Shown here in pieces: positions 35,285 to 46,644 of a stretch of 64,000 nucleotides of DNA. Within the stretch, counting starts at the first letter, position 1; the number at the start of each line of letters is the position of its first letter. The translations under genes were made by a program, and so were the position numbers. The notes under the pieces were generated by a model. It made no database searches. It was not told the origin of the DNA and saw nothing but the letters and a program-made list of their open reading frames with translations. This DNA is from Siphonodentalium dalli (taxonomy: Eukaryota; Mollusca; Scaphopoda; Gadilida; Siphonodentaliidae). The stretch is taken from the NCBI GenBank assembly GCA_032622095.1, contig CP136061.1, positions 38,321,797-38,385,796 on the forward strand, written 5' to 3'.

Positions 35285-35509
35285 GAGATTTCCAGAACAT
35301 GATATATTCGTGACATTTTCTGTCGGATAGAAGTGAAGGTGAATATAAGATATTTAGACACAACCCCAGTAGCAGGTTACTAGTATAGATTAGTAGTAGA
35401 TTAGTAGTAGGTTACTAGTAGATAAGTAGTAGCTAATCATAATAATTACTAAAAGTAAAACATTTTGGGCAATACTCTTTTCTAGTGAGATGTTATTTGA
35501 GCGTCTATA

Positions 35510-36068
35510 ATTAAATGGACTCAATGAACTGGGTGCATGTGATATAACACACATGTCTGTACAAGAACTATCATTAACAAGAACATGCAACCATAGATTT
35601 ACTTTGTTCTTTTGATCATTAACCCTTTCAGTGCCAAGTTCGATTTTTGTATCAACTCATATTTCCTTGATCATTTTTTAAATGTATTGATTATAATAAT
35701 GTGATACATTGATGGAAAGAGCTCTTAATGCGATACCTTGATGGATATTATATCAATACATTTGAAAAATGATCAAGGAAATATGGGTTGATACAAAAAT
35801 CGGACTTGGCACTGAAAGGGTTAATAATAACTCTCTAATAATTAGAGTTAGCATATCAAAACAAGTGTTATGTAAACATCACAGTTTCAGTGGAATTGCC
35901 GATAAAAGTCAGATAACGAAGTTTAATCAAAACCTGACGGTAAACATTGGAAAATCTTAAAGCATTGACAAGTATTCTGAAACTCATATTCAGATTAAAA
36001 TATGTGAACTTACTACACGATTAGCGATGTTTGTTGACAAATCACTATAACAGTTTTGTTTATATAGC
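35510..36068. repeat. Tandem segmental repeat, first copy
   Basis: Shares long blocks with 36780-37135: ATTAAATGGACTCAA, CATGCAACCATAGATTTACT, TTAAAGCATTGACAAGTATT. It differs by the MITE inserted at 35623-35820. Confidence 0.85.
35623..35820. mobile_element. 198-bp piggyBac-like MITE with visible empty site
   Basis: TTAA at 35619-35622 and 35821-35824 flank CCCTTTCAGTGCCAAGTTCG at the left end and CGGACTTGGCACTGAAAGGG at the right. The inverted repeats extend some 70 bp each. The paralogous segment has a single TTAA at 36890-36893 and no insert, so the boundaries and the 4-bp target are directly demonstrated. Non-coding. Confidence 0.95.
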
Positions 36069-36079
36069 AATGGTTTTAA

Positions 36080-36402
36080 CCCTTTACCCAACAAACCGGC
36101 CAAAACCGGCCAAATAAAGCTTCAGCAGCCTAAACTATCTTCGGTCTGTCTCAATAGAACCACACAAATATGGATATCATTGGAACCGGCTCCATAGGTC
36201 GCCTCGCATATATAAGAGAATGCATTGGCCTAAAAAAAAACTTTTTCAACACTTTTTACCATTTTTTCTTACATTCTTTAACAATTTTATAATTTTTAAT
36301 GTGTTAAGCCAATGCATTCTCTTATATATGCGAGGCGACCTATGGTCGACTCGCATATATAAGAGAATGCATTGGCGCATGGCCCTTCTGTTGGGTAAAG
36401 GG
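36080..36402 (+). mobile_element. piggyBac-like MITE with twin palindromes, copy 2
   Basis: Starts CCCTTTACCCAACA after TTAA (36076-36079) and ends TGGGTAAAGGG before ATAA (one mismatch). A deletion removed the left arm of the first palindrome, so CCATAGGTCGCC follows directly on the GGAACCGGCT block. The second palindrome (about 36308-36376) is intact. Confidence 0.85.
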
Positions 36403-37275
36403 ATAACACGCAACACTTCCGTATTGGAGAACTATCAATAATGACTATAAGAATAAGGTTCATCTATTTCTTCATGTTCTTCTTAGTGGTGATATCTTTA
36501 TACTTTTATGTTTGCATATTTAACGATTGCGAGTTCCTTGTGTCCCTTCGAGTCATGATAAGTGTGGAACCTACCATTTTCTGCACGAAAGCGACCATTC
36601 AAGCTTGCGATCGAAGAATTTAGTTCAGGAATTATTTTGTCAAGTTCATAATCTAGACTTTTGTGATCGGATTGTAAAATTAGAACATCCTTCCTCAATT
36701 CCATTAAAGAGGAATTCATTGTTGGGGCACGCGATCCGGAGTCACTGGGATTTATTTGACCATTTTGTTGAGAACGAGCAATTAAATGGACTCAAGGAAC
36801 TGGGTGCATGTGATATAACACACATTTTATTAAAAGGACTATAATTAACAAGAACATGCAACCATAGATTTACTTTGTTCTTTTGGTCATTAATAATAAA
36901 AACTCTCTAATAATGAGATTTCGCATATCAAAACCATGCAGTATTCTGAAAACTTCACACTTTCAGTTGAATTGACGATATCAGTCCAGTTAGTCCAAAC
37001 AGATAACGAAGTTTAATCAAAACCTGATAAACATTGGAAAAGCTTAAAGCATTGACAAGTATTCTGAAACTCATATTCCGATTAAAATTGTTAACTTACT
37101 ACGCGATTAGCGATGTTTGTTGATAAATCAGTGTAACATTTCTCCATGTTCTTTATAGTGGTGATATCTTTACACTTTTATATGTTTGCACATTTAACCA
37201 CTGCGAGTGTATTGGGTCCCTTCGAGTCATGATAAGTGTGGAACCTACCATTTATGCACGAACGCGTCCTCTTTT
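36403..37275. repeat. Tandem segmental repeat, second copy and edges
   Basis: 36445-36620 and 37140-37270 are related (TAGTGGTGATATCTTTA, CTTCGAGTCATGATAAGTGT, GGAACCTACCATTT), and 36780-37135 matches 35510-36068. Together these indicate a tandem unit of about 0.69 kb carrying the open frame described separately. Confidence 0.75.
36498..36791 (-). CDS. Unrecognised coiled-coil-like open frame
   Basis: The minus-strand frame is open from just after a stop at 36792-36794 to a stop at 36498, about 97 residues; the first ATG is at 36719. It reads VHLIARSQQNGQINPSDSG, then SLMELRKDVLILQSDHKSL and DKIIPELNSSIASLNGRF. The hydrophobic spacing from about residue 27 to 60 suggests a coiled coil, and the composition is much more protein-like than neighbouring frames. 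The related segment at 37140-37270 has the equivalent end (VHKW and a stop) out of frame, so the duplicate is broken. It could be an exon or the start of a retroelement ORF1; no family recognised. Confidence 0.38.
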   Translation of the reverse strand, partial: VHLIARSQQNGQINPSDSGSRAPTMNSSLMELRKDVLILQSDHKSLDYELDKIIPELNSSIASLNGRFRAENGRFHTYHDSKGHKELAIVKYANIKV

Positions 37276-37820
37276 TATTAGGCTTATAACTAATTGGAAC
37301 TTTTGCATAGCCTTATATCGGCATTGAAGATAACTATGATTTTATTACACACCCATTGATGTGAGGTACATGTATAGGTTTAAACAATTTGTATTTCTTC
37401 CCATAAACATAATTATGAAACATGACACATGTGTATGTATATAATACTAGAAGGGAGGAAGAGGATTTGACAACAAGCATCAGATGCTTATATAGAGCCA
37501 TCTCATCATGTGTTCAACATAATCCGAGCCATTTGACACATAGTATTGTATACCTCTAGTGGAATACCAGCCAGAACTATTCTTGTCGACGTAGCCAAGC
37601 ATAATGACATAAATTTCGTCAGCCATCGGCTTCGGATGATGCCCCGATCATTACTGGTTATTCATCAATAAAGGTAGCTCTAGTATCAATGGATGTAACA
37701 GTCGTTGATTGAACTTATCTGACATAACGGTGTAAAATAATTACTCAACATAACTTAATAAAATTAACAACACTATAATATCGTTTGTTTTATAGACCTC
37801 GACCATATAATAGGCATGGC
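37276..37820. other. No gene seen
   Basis: AT-rich sequence with no recognised features. Confidence 0.4.
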
Positions 37821-37826
37821 ATACAT

Positions 37827-38293
37827 GAGGGTATCACCCCTCCCCTGAATCCTGAATACCAGTTAATTTTTTTTTTGGAGGGGGGGGGGGGGTAAATCAT
37901 GAATACATGTTAAGAAATAATATGCGATAAATGACATACAAATTGACTGTTTTAATATCAGACAGATACAAGCAGAAGTTACATAGACACATTATGATCC
38001 ATTATACCTGATATGATATTGGAGTAGAGTATTATGGGCGTTATGAGGCCGTTGTGATACGATTAATGATACTTTATGATGGCATGGTGCATGGTCGAAT
38101 ATGCCCAAGAAGCTATTCTACCCACTCATCCATACAGATAACTAGCACAAAATATTATTTTGCGCCATCAAAACCTGCGTCCAAGATGTTATGCTTGAAC
38201 CCGAATACCAGTTAATTCCGGGGTTTGAATCCCGCGTACGGCTTCAAAACTCCCTGAATCCCGCGTACCGAAGGGGGGGGGGGTGATACCCTC
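37827..38293. mobile_element. GAGGGTATCA MITE with 6-bp target duplication, copy 1
   Basis: Starts GAGGGTATCACCCC and ends GGGGTGATACCCTC, flanked by perfect ATACAT duplications (37821-37826 and 38294-38299). G and C homopolymer runs lie just inside both ends. The interior repeats GAATACCAGTTAAT and AATCCCGCGTAC motifs. Non-coding. Confidence 0.92.
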
Positions 38294-38395
38294 ATACATC
38301 TCGCGAGATATATCCTTGCGCCATCCGCAACTCATTCGATAAAATATTCTCGATTAAGAAGCGAGTTGTGTTCTGTCTATTTCTCCATACATATG

Positions 38396-39182
38396 TTAAA
38401 GACATATTATGGACTTGTTAGGTTGCGTCAAACTTATAAGTTTTCAGGTGTTGGAGGCTCCCACCCCATACCACCCTGGAATACGGAATACCACTTAACA
38501 CAGAGGGTGGACTACGGAATACCAGTTAACAGTCATATGGAATACGGAGTACCAGTTAAGATCAGAAAAGATCATTTATTGATGATAAAATGAACTAAAA
38601 GTAATAAAAGTATACATTGGAAGAGTCTATTATTCAACTGGATGGGTGTTCGTGAAAATGAAGCAGAAGAGAACAATTTTAATTTCAGAATTAGTTTGAT
38701 TTACTGAGGGAAATGTTCAGATAATATGTTTTTTGGAAGGTCGGCGTACGAATACCGGTATTTTTGGAATACCGAATACCTCCTAACAGAGGGGCCGGAA
38801 TACGGCGTACCTCATAACAGGGCATGGAATACGGCGTACGAAAAGCGGGGATGGGGGCCTCGTGTTGTGCCAACCTGGAGATTGTAGTATTCTACTAACA
38901 TCGCCGAATATTTCAAAGAAATCGACCATACCATTCCATAGAAAACATCGTCTGAACAACGCTCAAATTTAAATATTTACATTTCGATTCGGGATGCAAC
39001 TATCGGCGATAAACTAACGCAAATATTTTCGCCATCGAAAGTCATATTTCATTTAACTAATATATAAGAATGACGGTGTGTGTGATCAATTTGGATTAAT
39101 ATTCGTACAAATAACTACTTTGAGCAAGATTATTCTCCAATTCTATGCGATGACTGTACCGGAGTGTTTTACATAACTTTAA
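38396..39182 (+). repeat. TTAAAGACATATTATGGAC dispersed repeat, copy 3, interrupted
   Basis: Begins TTAAAGACATATTATGGACT and ends GTTTTACATAACTTTAA. It is split by the 408-bp MITE at 38454-38861; removing that restores the family order (TTTTCAGGTGTTG then TGCCAACCTGGAG). Confidence 0.88.
38454..38861. mobile_element. GAGGC variant of the 6-bp-target MITE, nested
   Basis: Starts GAGGCTCCCACCCCAT and ends ATGGGGGCCTC, flanked by perfect GTGTTG duplications (38448-38453 and 38862-38867). The interior repeats GGAATACGG.GTACC and TACCAGTTAA motifs like the copies at 37827 and 60260, but the termini differ, so it is a subfamily. It is inserted into the dispersed repeat at 38396. Confidence 0.9.
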
Positions 39183-39248
39183 CAACTTTGTCTAACATTG
39201 TGGCTGCAAATAACGAAAGCATATGTGACAATCACTCTGTGATATTAA

Positions 39249-39641
39249 CCCTTTACCCAACAGAAGGGCCCTTTGCCAATGCATTCTCTTATATATGCGA
39301 GTCGACCATAGGTCGCCTCGCATATATAAGAGAATGCATTGGCTTAACACATTAAAAATTATAAAATTGTTAAAGAATGTAAGAAAAAATGGTAAAAAGT
39401 GTTAAAAAAAGATATTTTTTTAGGCCAATGCATTCTCTTATATATGCGAGGCGACCTTTGGTCGACTCGCATATATAAGAGAATGCATTGGCACAGGGCA
39501 AAACTGTAACTATCACAATGTGGTCAAGGAGCCGGTTCCAATGATATCCATATTTGTATGGTTCTATTGAGACAAACCGAAGATATTTTAGGCTGTTGAA
39601 GCTTTATTTGGCCGGTTTTGGCCGGTTTGTTGGGTAAAGGG
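39249..39641 (-). mobile_element. piggyBac-like MITE with twin palindromes, copy 3
   Basis: Inverted relative to copy 1. TTAA at 39245-39248 and 39642-39645. Starts CCCTTTACCCAACA, ends TGTTGGGTAAAGGG. Both 69-bp palindromes are present (about 39274-39343 and 39423-39491) and the asymmetric side contains ATATCCATATTTGTATGG and GGCCGGTTTTGGCCGG. Confidence 0.92.
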
Positions 39642-39645
39642 TTAA

Positions 39646-41216
39646 GCGACTGTAATCGAGGATGTTAAAATTAAACTGTCAAAATGCTAGTGACGGCGGT
39701 ACATTTTTCAAAAGCAATCTGTTTTGCATCAATGTTATTATAGTGCAATTATTTCATATTTGCTTTCATCCCAGACTGGTGTGGGTTCGTCTGATATGAG
39801 ACAAGTGCACATGAGTTAGTGCCAACTTTGAAATAAGTGTCGCACGCGTAACGTAATTACACTTAGATCACTGATATGATTTCATATTTAGCTTACGTGA
39901 TATAAGTCACGTCCGCCGTTTCTACCACGTGTTACTTCACGCGCTGTGAAAAACGATTGCCTAAAAGCACGGCTTAATAATAGACAGAGCTCTCGATATT
40001 ATCAGACAATATCGCTCGAAGCGTGTTTGCACGATGAAAATATTACAGTACTTGGCATTTTAAATGAGGCAATCTAACACGCGTTGGAGTTCAGAACCCC
40101 ACGAATAGTTCCGTCTGTCAAACATTGTGAATGTCATACCTCTATTCAAATACGACAAACAGTGCAGAAAATCATGACCTTGTTAAATTGACAAATGACG
40201 GGACAAATTAATGAACCACATTTGGGGAATTGCACAAAATAGGCACGTCAAACATTCGGGTTGCTTTCTTCATGATATAAATCTGGTTTACGGAAACATC
40301 TAGGTTTAAACCGCCATTTGAAAACTAATTCCGAGCTTTAAACTCGAGAACGCATGTCTAAGTGACACATTCGTCATCTCGGGTTTAAACCTGGTCCAGT
40401 CGGAGCATGATTATAAAGTTATTATACAATGTTGTGTACAGTATGTGTTTTTCTTGTACGACTCCAGGTTGTGGTGAAAAGTCATATTGGACTCGACATG
40501 CACATTGTATAATGACATTTTTATTATCCATCTGTATGTTTATCCAAATTTATGGAATAAAACTTTTTTGGTTATTTTTGGTATTTGTCGACCCTTAATT
40601 CTTTATAAAAGCCTGTACTTTGATCATCAGAAAGCATTAATTGGAACTATAAAAACGGAAGTTAAAAAATAAAAACTCAATGCGGAAGTGAAACGTCTGC
40701 TAAATCCACCATGCAGTGTTGCGCGCGCATCACAATTTCACCGATTAATTTCGCAATAGAGTTAATTCGTGACCTCAGAGTCCCGATAAAAATTCACATT
40801 GCACACTTGGGACACAGTTATTACGTTCGGGAGTCCAATATGACTTTTCCCCGGATTATCACGAGGCGGATATTGCCCAATCAGAAATGGTGTTAGTTAA
40901 GGGATAAATAATAATAAGCATTATTGTCTCTGTATCGTCGAGCTAAATAACCGAACTTGCCTATGCGGACCGCCGCTTTCTATCGACATTGGACATCGAT
41001 AATTACGACCAGCATATTTTGATTGGAAATTTAGAAGCGAGAAGCACTCACATGTGTACACTGTGTGGGGATAGTTGTTTGTAAGTAAACAGCGATATTT
41101 GTTTTGGTTTTATAACCTTAAACCGACAACTATACTATAATTCGGCTTTGTTTGATCGATGCTTTATTCCATGATTACAAATGAATATTGAGAAATATTC
41201 GGTCCAGCTAAACCCG
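39646..41216. other. No gene recognised
   Basis: About 1.6 kb. It includes CACGTG-type motifs near 39925 and a CpG-containing frame at 40711-40896 (61 residues, MQCCARITISPINF.., good start context CCACCATG) that I cannot assign. Nothing firm. Confidence 0.35.
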
Positions 41217-42954
41217 TAGTCGGGGAGCCAATAAGGTCCACCTGCACCCCCCCCCCCGATGATTACAAATAACCTTATTTTTATTGTTCCCTATGGTATC
41301 CAGATAAAGAATCCGGAATTCACCGAAAAATAAAGGTGGCCCTACTGGGTGCTAGAGCCATTTGAATCCAAGATGGCCGCCATTTCCTCTAACTCCGACC
41401 AGATGTATTTAATCGTTGTAATAGATCGGTTGTTAGCAAAAGACACAGACAAAATGTAAGCCATTTTGTTGGTATGATGTCCTTCTTCAAAATGAAGGCA
41501 AATAATTTCGAAAACAATTCAAAATGGCCGCCGAAAAATGACGTCATATGCACGAAAATAGGAAATTTAATTAATATTTCACCATATCTTCCATATTTCT
41601 TCACATTAATCATTAGTAAATGGCAATGTTTTTGAGACAGTCGTCAAGCGTGATATTATAGCGTCATTTTAAGACATTTGCCATTGACGAGGGTTCAGTA
41701 ATAGATACAGAAAGAGGATTTGAAAAATAGGGGTGAAATTTTCGATTTTTTTTGCAAGACGATTTTGATGTATTTAATCGTTGTAATAGATCGGTTGTTA
41801 GCAAAAGACACAGACAAAATGTATGCCGTTTTGTTGGTATGATGTCCTTCTTCAAAATGCCGGCAAATAATTTCGAAAAAAATTCAAAATGGCCGCCGAA
41901 AAATGACGTCATATGCACGAAAATAGGAAATTTAATTAATATCTCACCATATCTTCCATTTTTCTTCACATTAATCCTAGTAAATGGCAATGTATTTGAG
42001 ACAGGCATCAAGCGTGATATTATAGCGTCATTTTAAGACATTTGCCATTGACGAGGGTTCAGTAATAGATACAGAAAGAGGATTTGAAAAAGAGGGGTGA
42101 AATTTTCGATTTTTTTGCAAGACGGTCTTGATAATCATTTTAACGACAAACCACACAGGATGTTAATATAGAATGTCAACAACTATGTGCTTTATTTTAT
42201 TGGACGGATGTTTTAATTCAATGGGAATGAAATTGGTGTAGAACATTTCCAAAATGGCCGCCGAAAATATGAAAAATGGTAAATATTGTCCCAGGGTGTC
42301 CTGCAATGGCTTACAAGTTGTGGTTGATATATACAATTGGCTCATCTGTATTATATACATTGAATACTTATATGTCTGATGCACCATGGATCAATGTTTC
42401 TATTGTCACCACTGACATCACCATAAATATTGGATATTTCTCTCACAAACTTGACATAAATATCGGCAAAAATTAACTTTTCAGGGTTGGACAATTTTTT
42501 TAAGTAAATGCAACTATCATTGGTATCAAAGGTATTTATTGTTTTGGTCTATCTTAAATGTGTCACACTACGGTGTTTATAGACCAAATTGCTCAAGATG
42601 GCTTCCAAAATGGCAACCAAATTTGTAAAAAGTTAATTTTTTACATATATCCCGAACATTATTATCTGCGTTATTCGACAAGGTAGCAAACTGTGACTCA
42701 CTTGGTTATTATACGTGTTAGTTAATTAACCGACAACTACGTTCTATTCTGTTTGTCCCAGTTCCTTATGGGGCATGACAAATTCATTTTAAAGTTGCAG
42801 TATGGAACCTCTTTTGTGATTCTGGCCATATTATTGAAAGGAAATGGGCAAAACTTTGAGACGGAACTGAGATGAACCGTAATATGTGGCTATTCTGGCC
42901 CATCATGATAAAAAGTGATCAACTGGATAAAAGATGGATGCCAATATGGCAGTC

Positions 42955-45115
42955 AGGGAGTTACTGTATGATCATAGGTGATGTGAATAGGTATACAGGG
43001 AGTTACTGTATGGTCATGAATGATGTGAATAGGTATACAATGAGCGACTATATGGTTATGAGTGGGGTGTCCATGGTGAGATGCATATGAATATAAGGAG
43101 TGGCTGTATGGGCATGTGTGAGGTTAATCGGTATACATGTAGTGACTGTACGGTATATTGTGTGTGGCCGATGTGATCGTATGGGCATTGCTGTGGTTTA
43201 TAGATATAACGAGAGTAGCTACATGGTCATCCGTGTGTTGTTTATGTATATATGGAGTGACTGTAAGGTCGTGGTGGTCGTGATGTATATGTGTACCGTG
43301 TGTGGCTGTATTGTGACATGTGGTGTAGTATATGTATATTTGTGCTGTCTGTATGATCATGGATGGATTGCGTAGATAAATAGGGTGTGATTTTATGGTT
43401 ATGGGTAATGTGTATAGGTGCACATGGTATGCCTGTGGTCAAGATTGAAGTTATATGCATACCTGGAATAAGCTTTATGGTTATTGACGAGCGTGTGGCT
43501 ATATAGGGAGTGCCATTTTGTTAACGGGTGGGTCGTATATTTATATATGTTGTGGATGTATTATCATCGGTGGTGTATATGGTGTAGATGAATGATCATG
43601 GATGGCGTGTATGAGTATACAGTGAGTTGATTAATTGTCATGTGTGAGGTGTATATGCAAGTATGAGACTTATGAGTGGTCGTGTGTGCGGGTATTGGTA
43701 TATTTGGAAGGGCTCACCATTGGTGGGTGAGGTGTATATGTATATCTGAATTGACTCTATGGTCATGGGTATGGCGAATAGATATACATGTAGTGGCTGT
43801 ATGGTCCATGGTGAGATGAATAGGTATAAAATGAGTGACTGTATGATCGTGAATGTGAAATAATATGTATACATAGAGTGACTATATGGGCAGGTGTAGG
43901 AGTATACCTGGTGTTCATGCAGGGTGATTCATGGCTGTATCGTCATTTGTGGCATGTACCGGTATAGCCAAATAAGGCTGTATGGTCAGGTGTACGTGTA
44001 TAGAGTGGGTGACTATATTGTCATTTGTGTGGTGTGTATGTACATATGAGGTCATGGGATGCGTTGTACATGTATAATTTGGGTGGCTATCGCTTTCCAC
44101 AATAACTCAAGGATATGTTAATCAATAGAGAGGGCATGTCAAAGAGTTCTCCACCTTGATAGTGTTTGTGTACATGGGGAACTTTAAACGTGAAAAGCGA
44201 TATCCACCCATTACCCCACAGTCATTCCATATATGCATGAACACCACATACATAACAATATAGTGACCAACTGTATAAACGTACACCTGACCAATGACCA
44301 TGGATGGCCATACAGCAATGCGTCACAATGCAAGTACACCGGGTATAATCCAAAAAATGACCCATAACCATAGAGTCACTCCTTGTATACCCATGCATCT
44401 CACCATTGGCCATACGGTCATCCCATGTATACCTATTCTCCACACACACATGGTCAAATAGACATTCAATATATACATCAACACCGCAACAATGACCATA
44501 TAGTCACCTCGGGTATACATATCCACCTCACCAATGGTCATATAGCCACTCGCTTCATACACATACCCTCATCGGTGGCACCTGGTATACTCCTTCATCT
44601 GACCTATGGCCATATAGTCACCCCGTGTGTACCTATTCAAAACATTCATACATGATCATGGTCAATCATTGTATATATATTCACCTCACCCTTGGCCATG
44701 TCACTCCCTGTATCCCTATTTGTCACACCATAGCAGAATAGCCACTCAAGATATACTAATACTCCCCAGCCATGTCAGTATATTCAATCCATGTATGCAT
44801 ATGCACATCATCCATGGCCATATAGCCGCTCGCTATATACACATACCCTCGCCCATGACCATATAGCAACACATGTGTATGCCCGTATAACCTACACATG
44901 ACCATACCGCAACGAGTCACCAAGCAGGAACACCGGGTATACTCATACACCTGACACATGACAATTTAGTCACTCCCTGCATAGTTATTCATTACATTTA
45001 TGATCATACAGTCACTCATTGTATACATACATGTACTCGTCTCACCATTGACCATACAATAACTCCCTGTATACCTATTCACCTTACCTATGATCATATA
45101 GTAACTCCCTGGCAT
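42955..45115. repeat. Inverted ~42-bp minisatellites inside the foldback
   Basis: The left half (to about 44095) repeats units such as TATGGTCATGAATGATGTGA followed by ATAGGTATACA. The right half (from about 44220) repeats the complement (CCATATAGTCACTCCCTGTATACC in diverged forms). Divergence between units is high. The numerous frames here are periodic artefacts. Confidence 0.88.
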
Positions 45116-45570
45116 TCACCCTATATCCAGTTGATATGTTTTATCATAATGGACCAGAATAGCCACATATTATGGTTCATCTCAGTTCCGTTTCAAAGTT
45201 CTGCCCATTTCCTTTCAATAATATGACAAGAATCACAAAAGAGGTTCTCCGCCAAATTTCATACTGCAACTTTAAAATGAATTTGTCATGCCCCATACGG
45301 AACTGGAACAAACATAATAGAACGTGGTTGTCAGCTAATTAACTAACACGTATAATAACCAAGTGAGTCACAATTTAATACCTTGTCGGATAACGCAGAG
45401 AATAATGTTCGGGATATATGTAAAAAAATAACTTTTTACAAATTTGGTTGCCATTTTGGAAGCCATCTTGAGCAATTTGGTCTATAAACACCGTAGTGTG
45501 ACACATTTAAGATAGACCAAAACAATAAATACCTTTGATACCAATGATAGTTGCATTTTACTTTTAAAAA

Positions 45571-45602
45571 TTGTCCAATTGTCCAATTGTCCAATTGTCC
45601 AA
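45571..45602. repeat. 8-bp tandem repeat
   Basis: TTGTCCAA repeated four times in the right foldback arm. The equivalent place in the left arm (about 42485) has a single copy. Confidence 0.9.
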
Positions 45603-46644
45603 TTTTTGCCGATATTTATGTCAAGTTTGTGAGAGAAATATCCAATATTTCTGGTGATGACAGTGGTGACAATAGAAACAATGATCCATGGTGCATCAGT
45701 CATGTAAGTATTCAATGTATATAATACAGATTAGCCAATTGTATATATCAACCACAACTTGTAAGCAATTGCAGGACACCCTGGGACAATATTTACCATT
45801 TTTCATATTTTCGGCGGCCATTTTGGAAATGTTCTAAAATGACGCTATAATATCACGCTTGATGCCTGTCTCAAATACATTGCCATTTACTAGGATTAAT
45901 GTGAAGAAAAATGGAAGATATGGTGAGATATTAATTAAATTTCCTATTTTCGTGCATATGACGTCATTTTTCGGCGGCCATTTTGAATTTTTTTCGAAAT
46001 TATTTGCCTTCATTTTGAAGAAGGACATCATACCAACAAAATGGCATACATTTTGTCTGTGTCTTTTGCTAACAACCGATCTATTACAACGATTAAATAC
46101 ATCAAAATCGTCTTGCAAAAAAAATCGAAAATTTCACCCCTATTTTTCAAATCCTCTTTCTGTATCTATTACTGAACCCTCGTCAATGGAAAATGTCTTA
46201 AAATGACGCTATAATATCACGCTTGATGACTGTCTCAAAAACATTGCCATTTACTAATGATTAATATGAAGAAAAATGGAAGATATGGTGAAATATTAAT
46301 TAAATTTCCTATTTTCGTCATTTTTCGGCGGCCATTTTGAATTTTTTTTTGAAATTATTTGCCGTCATTTGGAAGAAGGACATCATACCAACAAAATGGC
46401 ATACATTTTGTCTGTGTCTTTTGCTAACAACCGATCTATTACAACGATTAAATACATCTGGTCGGAGTTAGAGGAAATGGCGGCCATCTTGGATTCAAAT
46501 GGCTCTAGCACCCAGTAGGGCCACCTTTATTTTTCGGTGAATTCCGGATTCTTTATCTGGATACCATAGGGAACAATAAAAATAAGGTTATTTGTAATCA
46601 TCGGGGGGGGGGGGTGCAGGTGGACCTTATTGGCTCCCCGACTA

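Larger units (their letters stand above)
41219..46642. mobile_element. 5.4-kb foldback element
   Basis: A giant inverted repeat. The left end GTCGGGGAGCCAATAAGGTC mirrors the right end GACCTTATTGGCTCCCCGAC, with TA on each side (41217-41218 and 46643-46644), consistent with a TA target. The arms are about 2.9 and 2.45 kb. Each has an outer block, two ~355-365-bp subrepeats (landmarks at 41402/41767 and 46091/46446) with TGACGTCA and AAAATGGCCGCC motifs, a middle block ending at GATGAACCGTAATATGTGGC, and an inner array of ~42-bp degenerate units. The hinge is about 44100-44190, where TATCGCTTTCCAC and GTGAAAAGCGATA still pair. There is no transposase frame. Structure matches foldback (FB/Galileo-like) transposons; the TA target would instead suggest Tc1/mariner-type mobilisation. 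Confidence 0.9.

Noticed and set aside
40711-40896. 61-residue frame with good start context
   Set aside because: Short, unassignable, and without splice or repeat evidence; mentioned only under the intergenic entry.
43100-43423. Frames on both strands in the foldback centre (for example repeating IHI or YMV)
   Set aside because: Periodic translation of the ~42-bp inner array of the foldback element.
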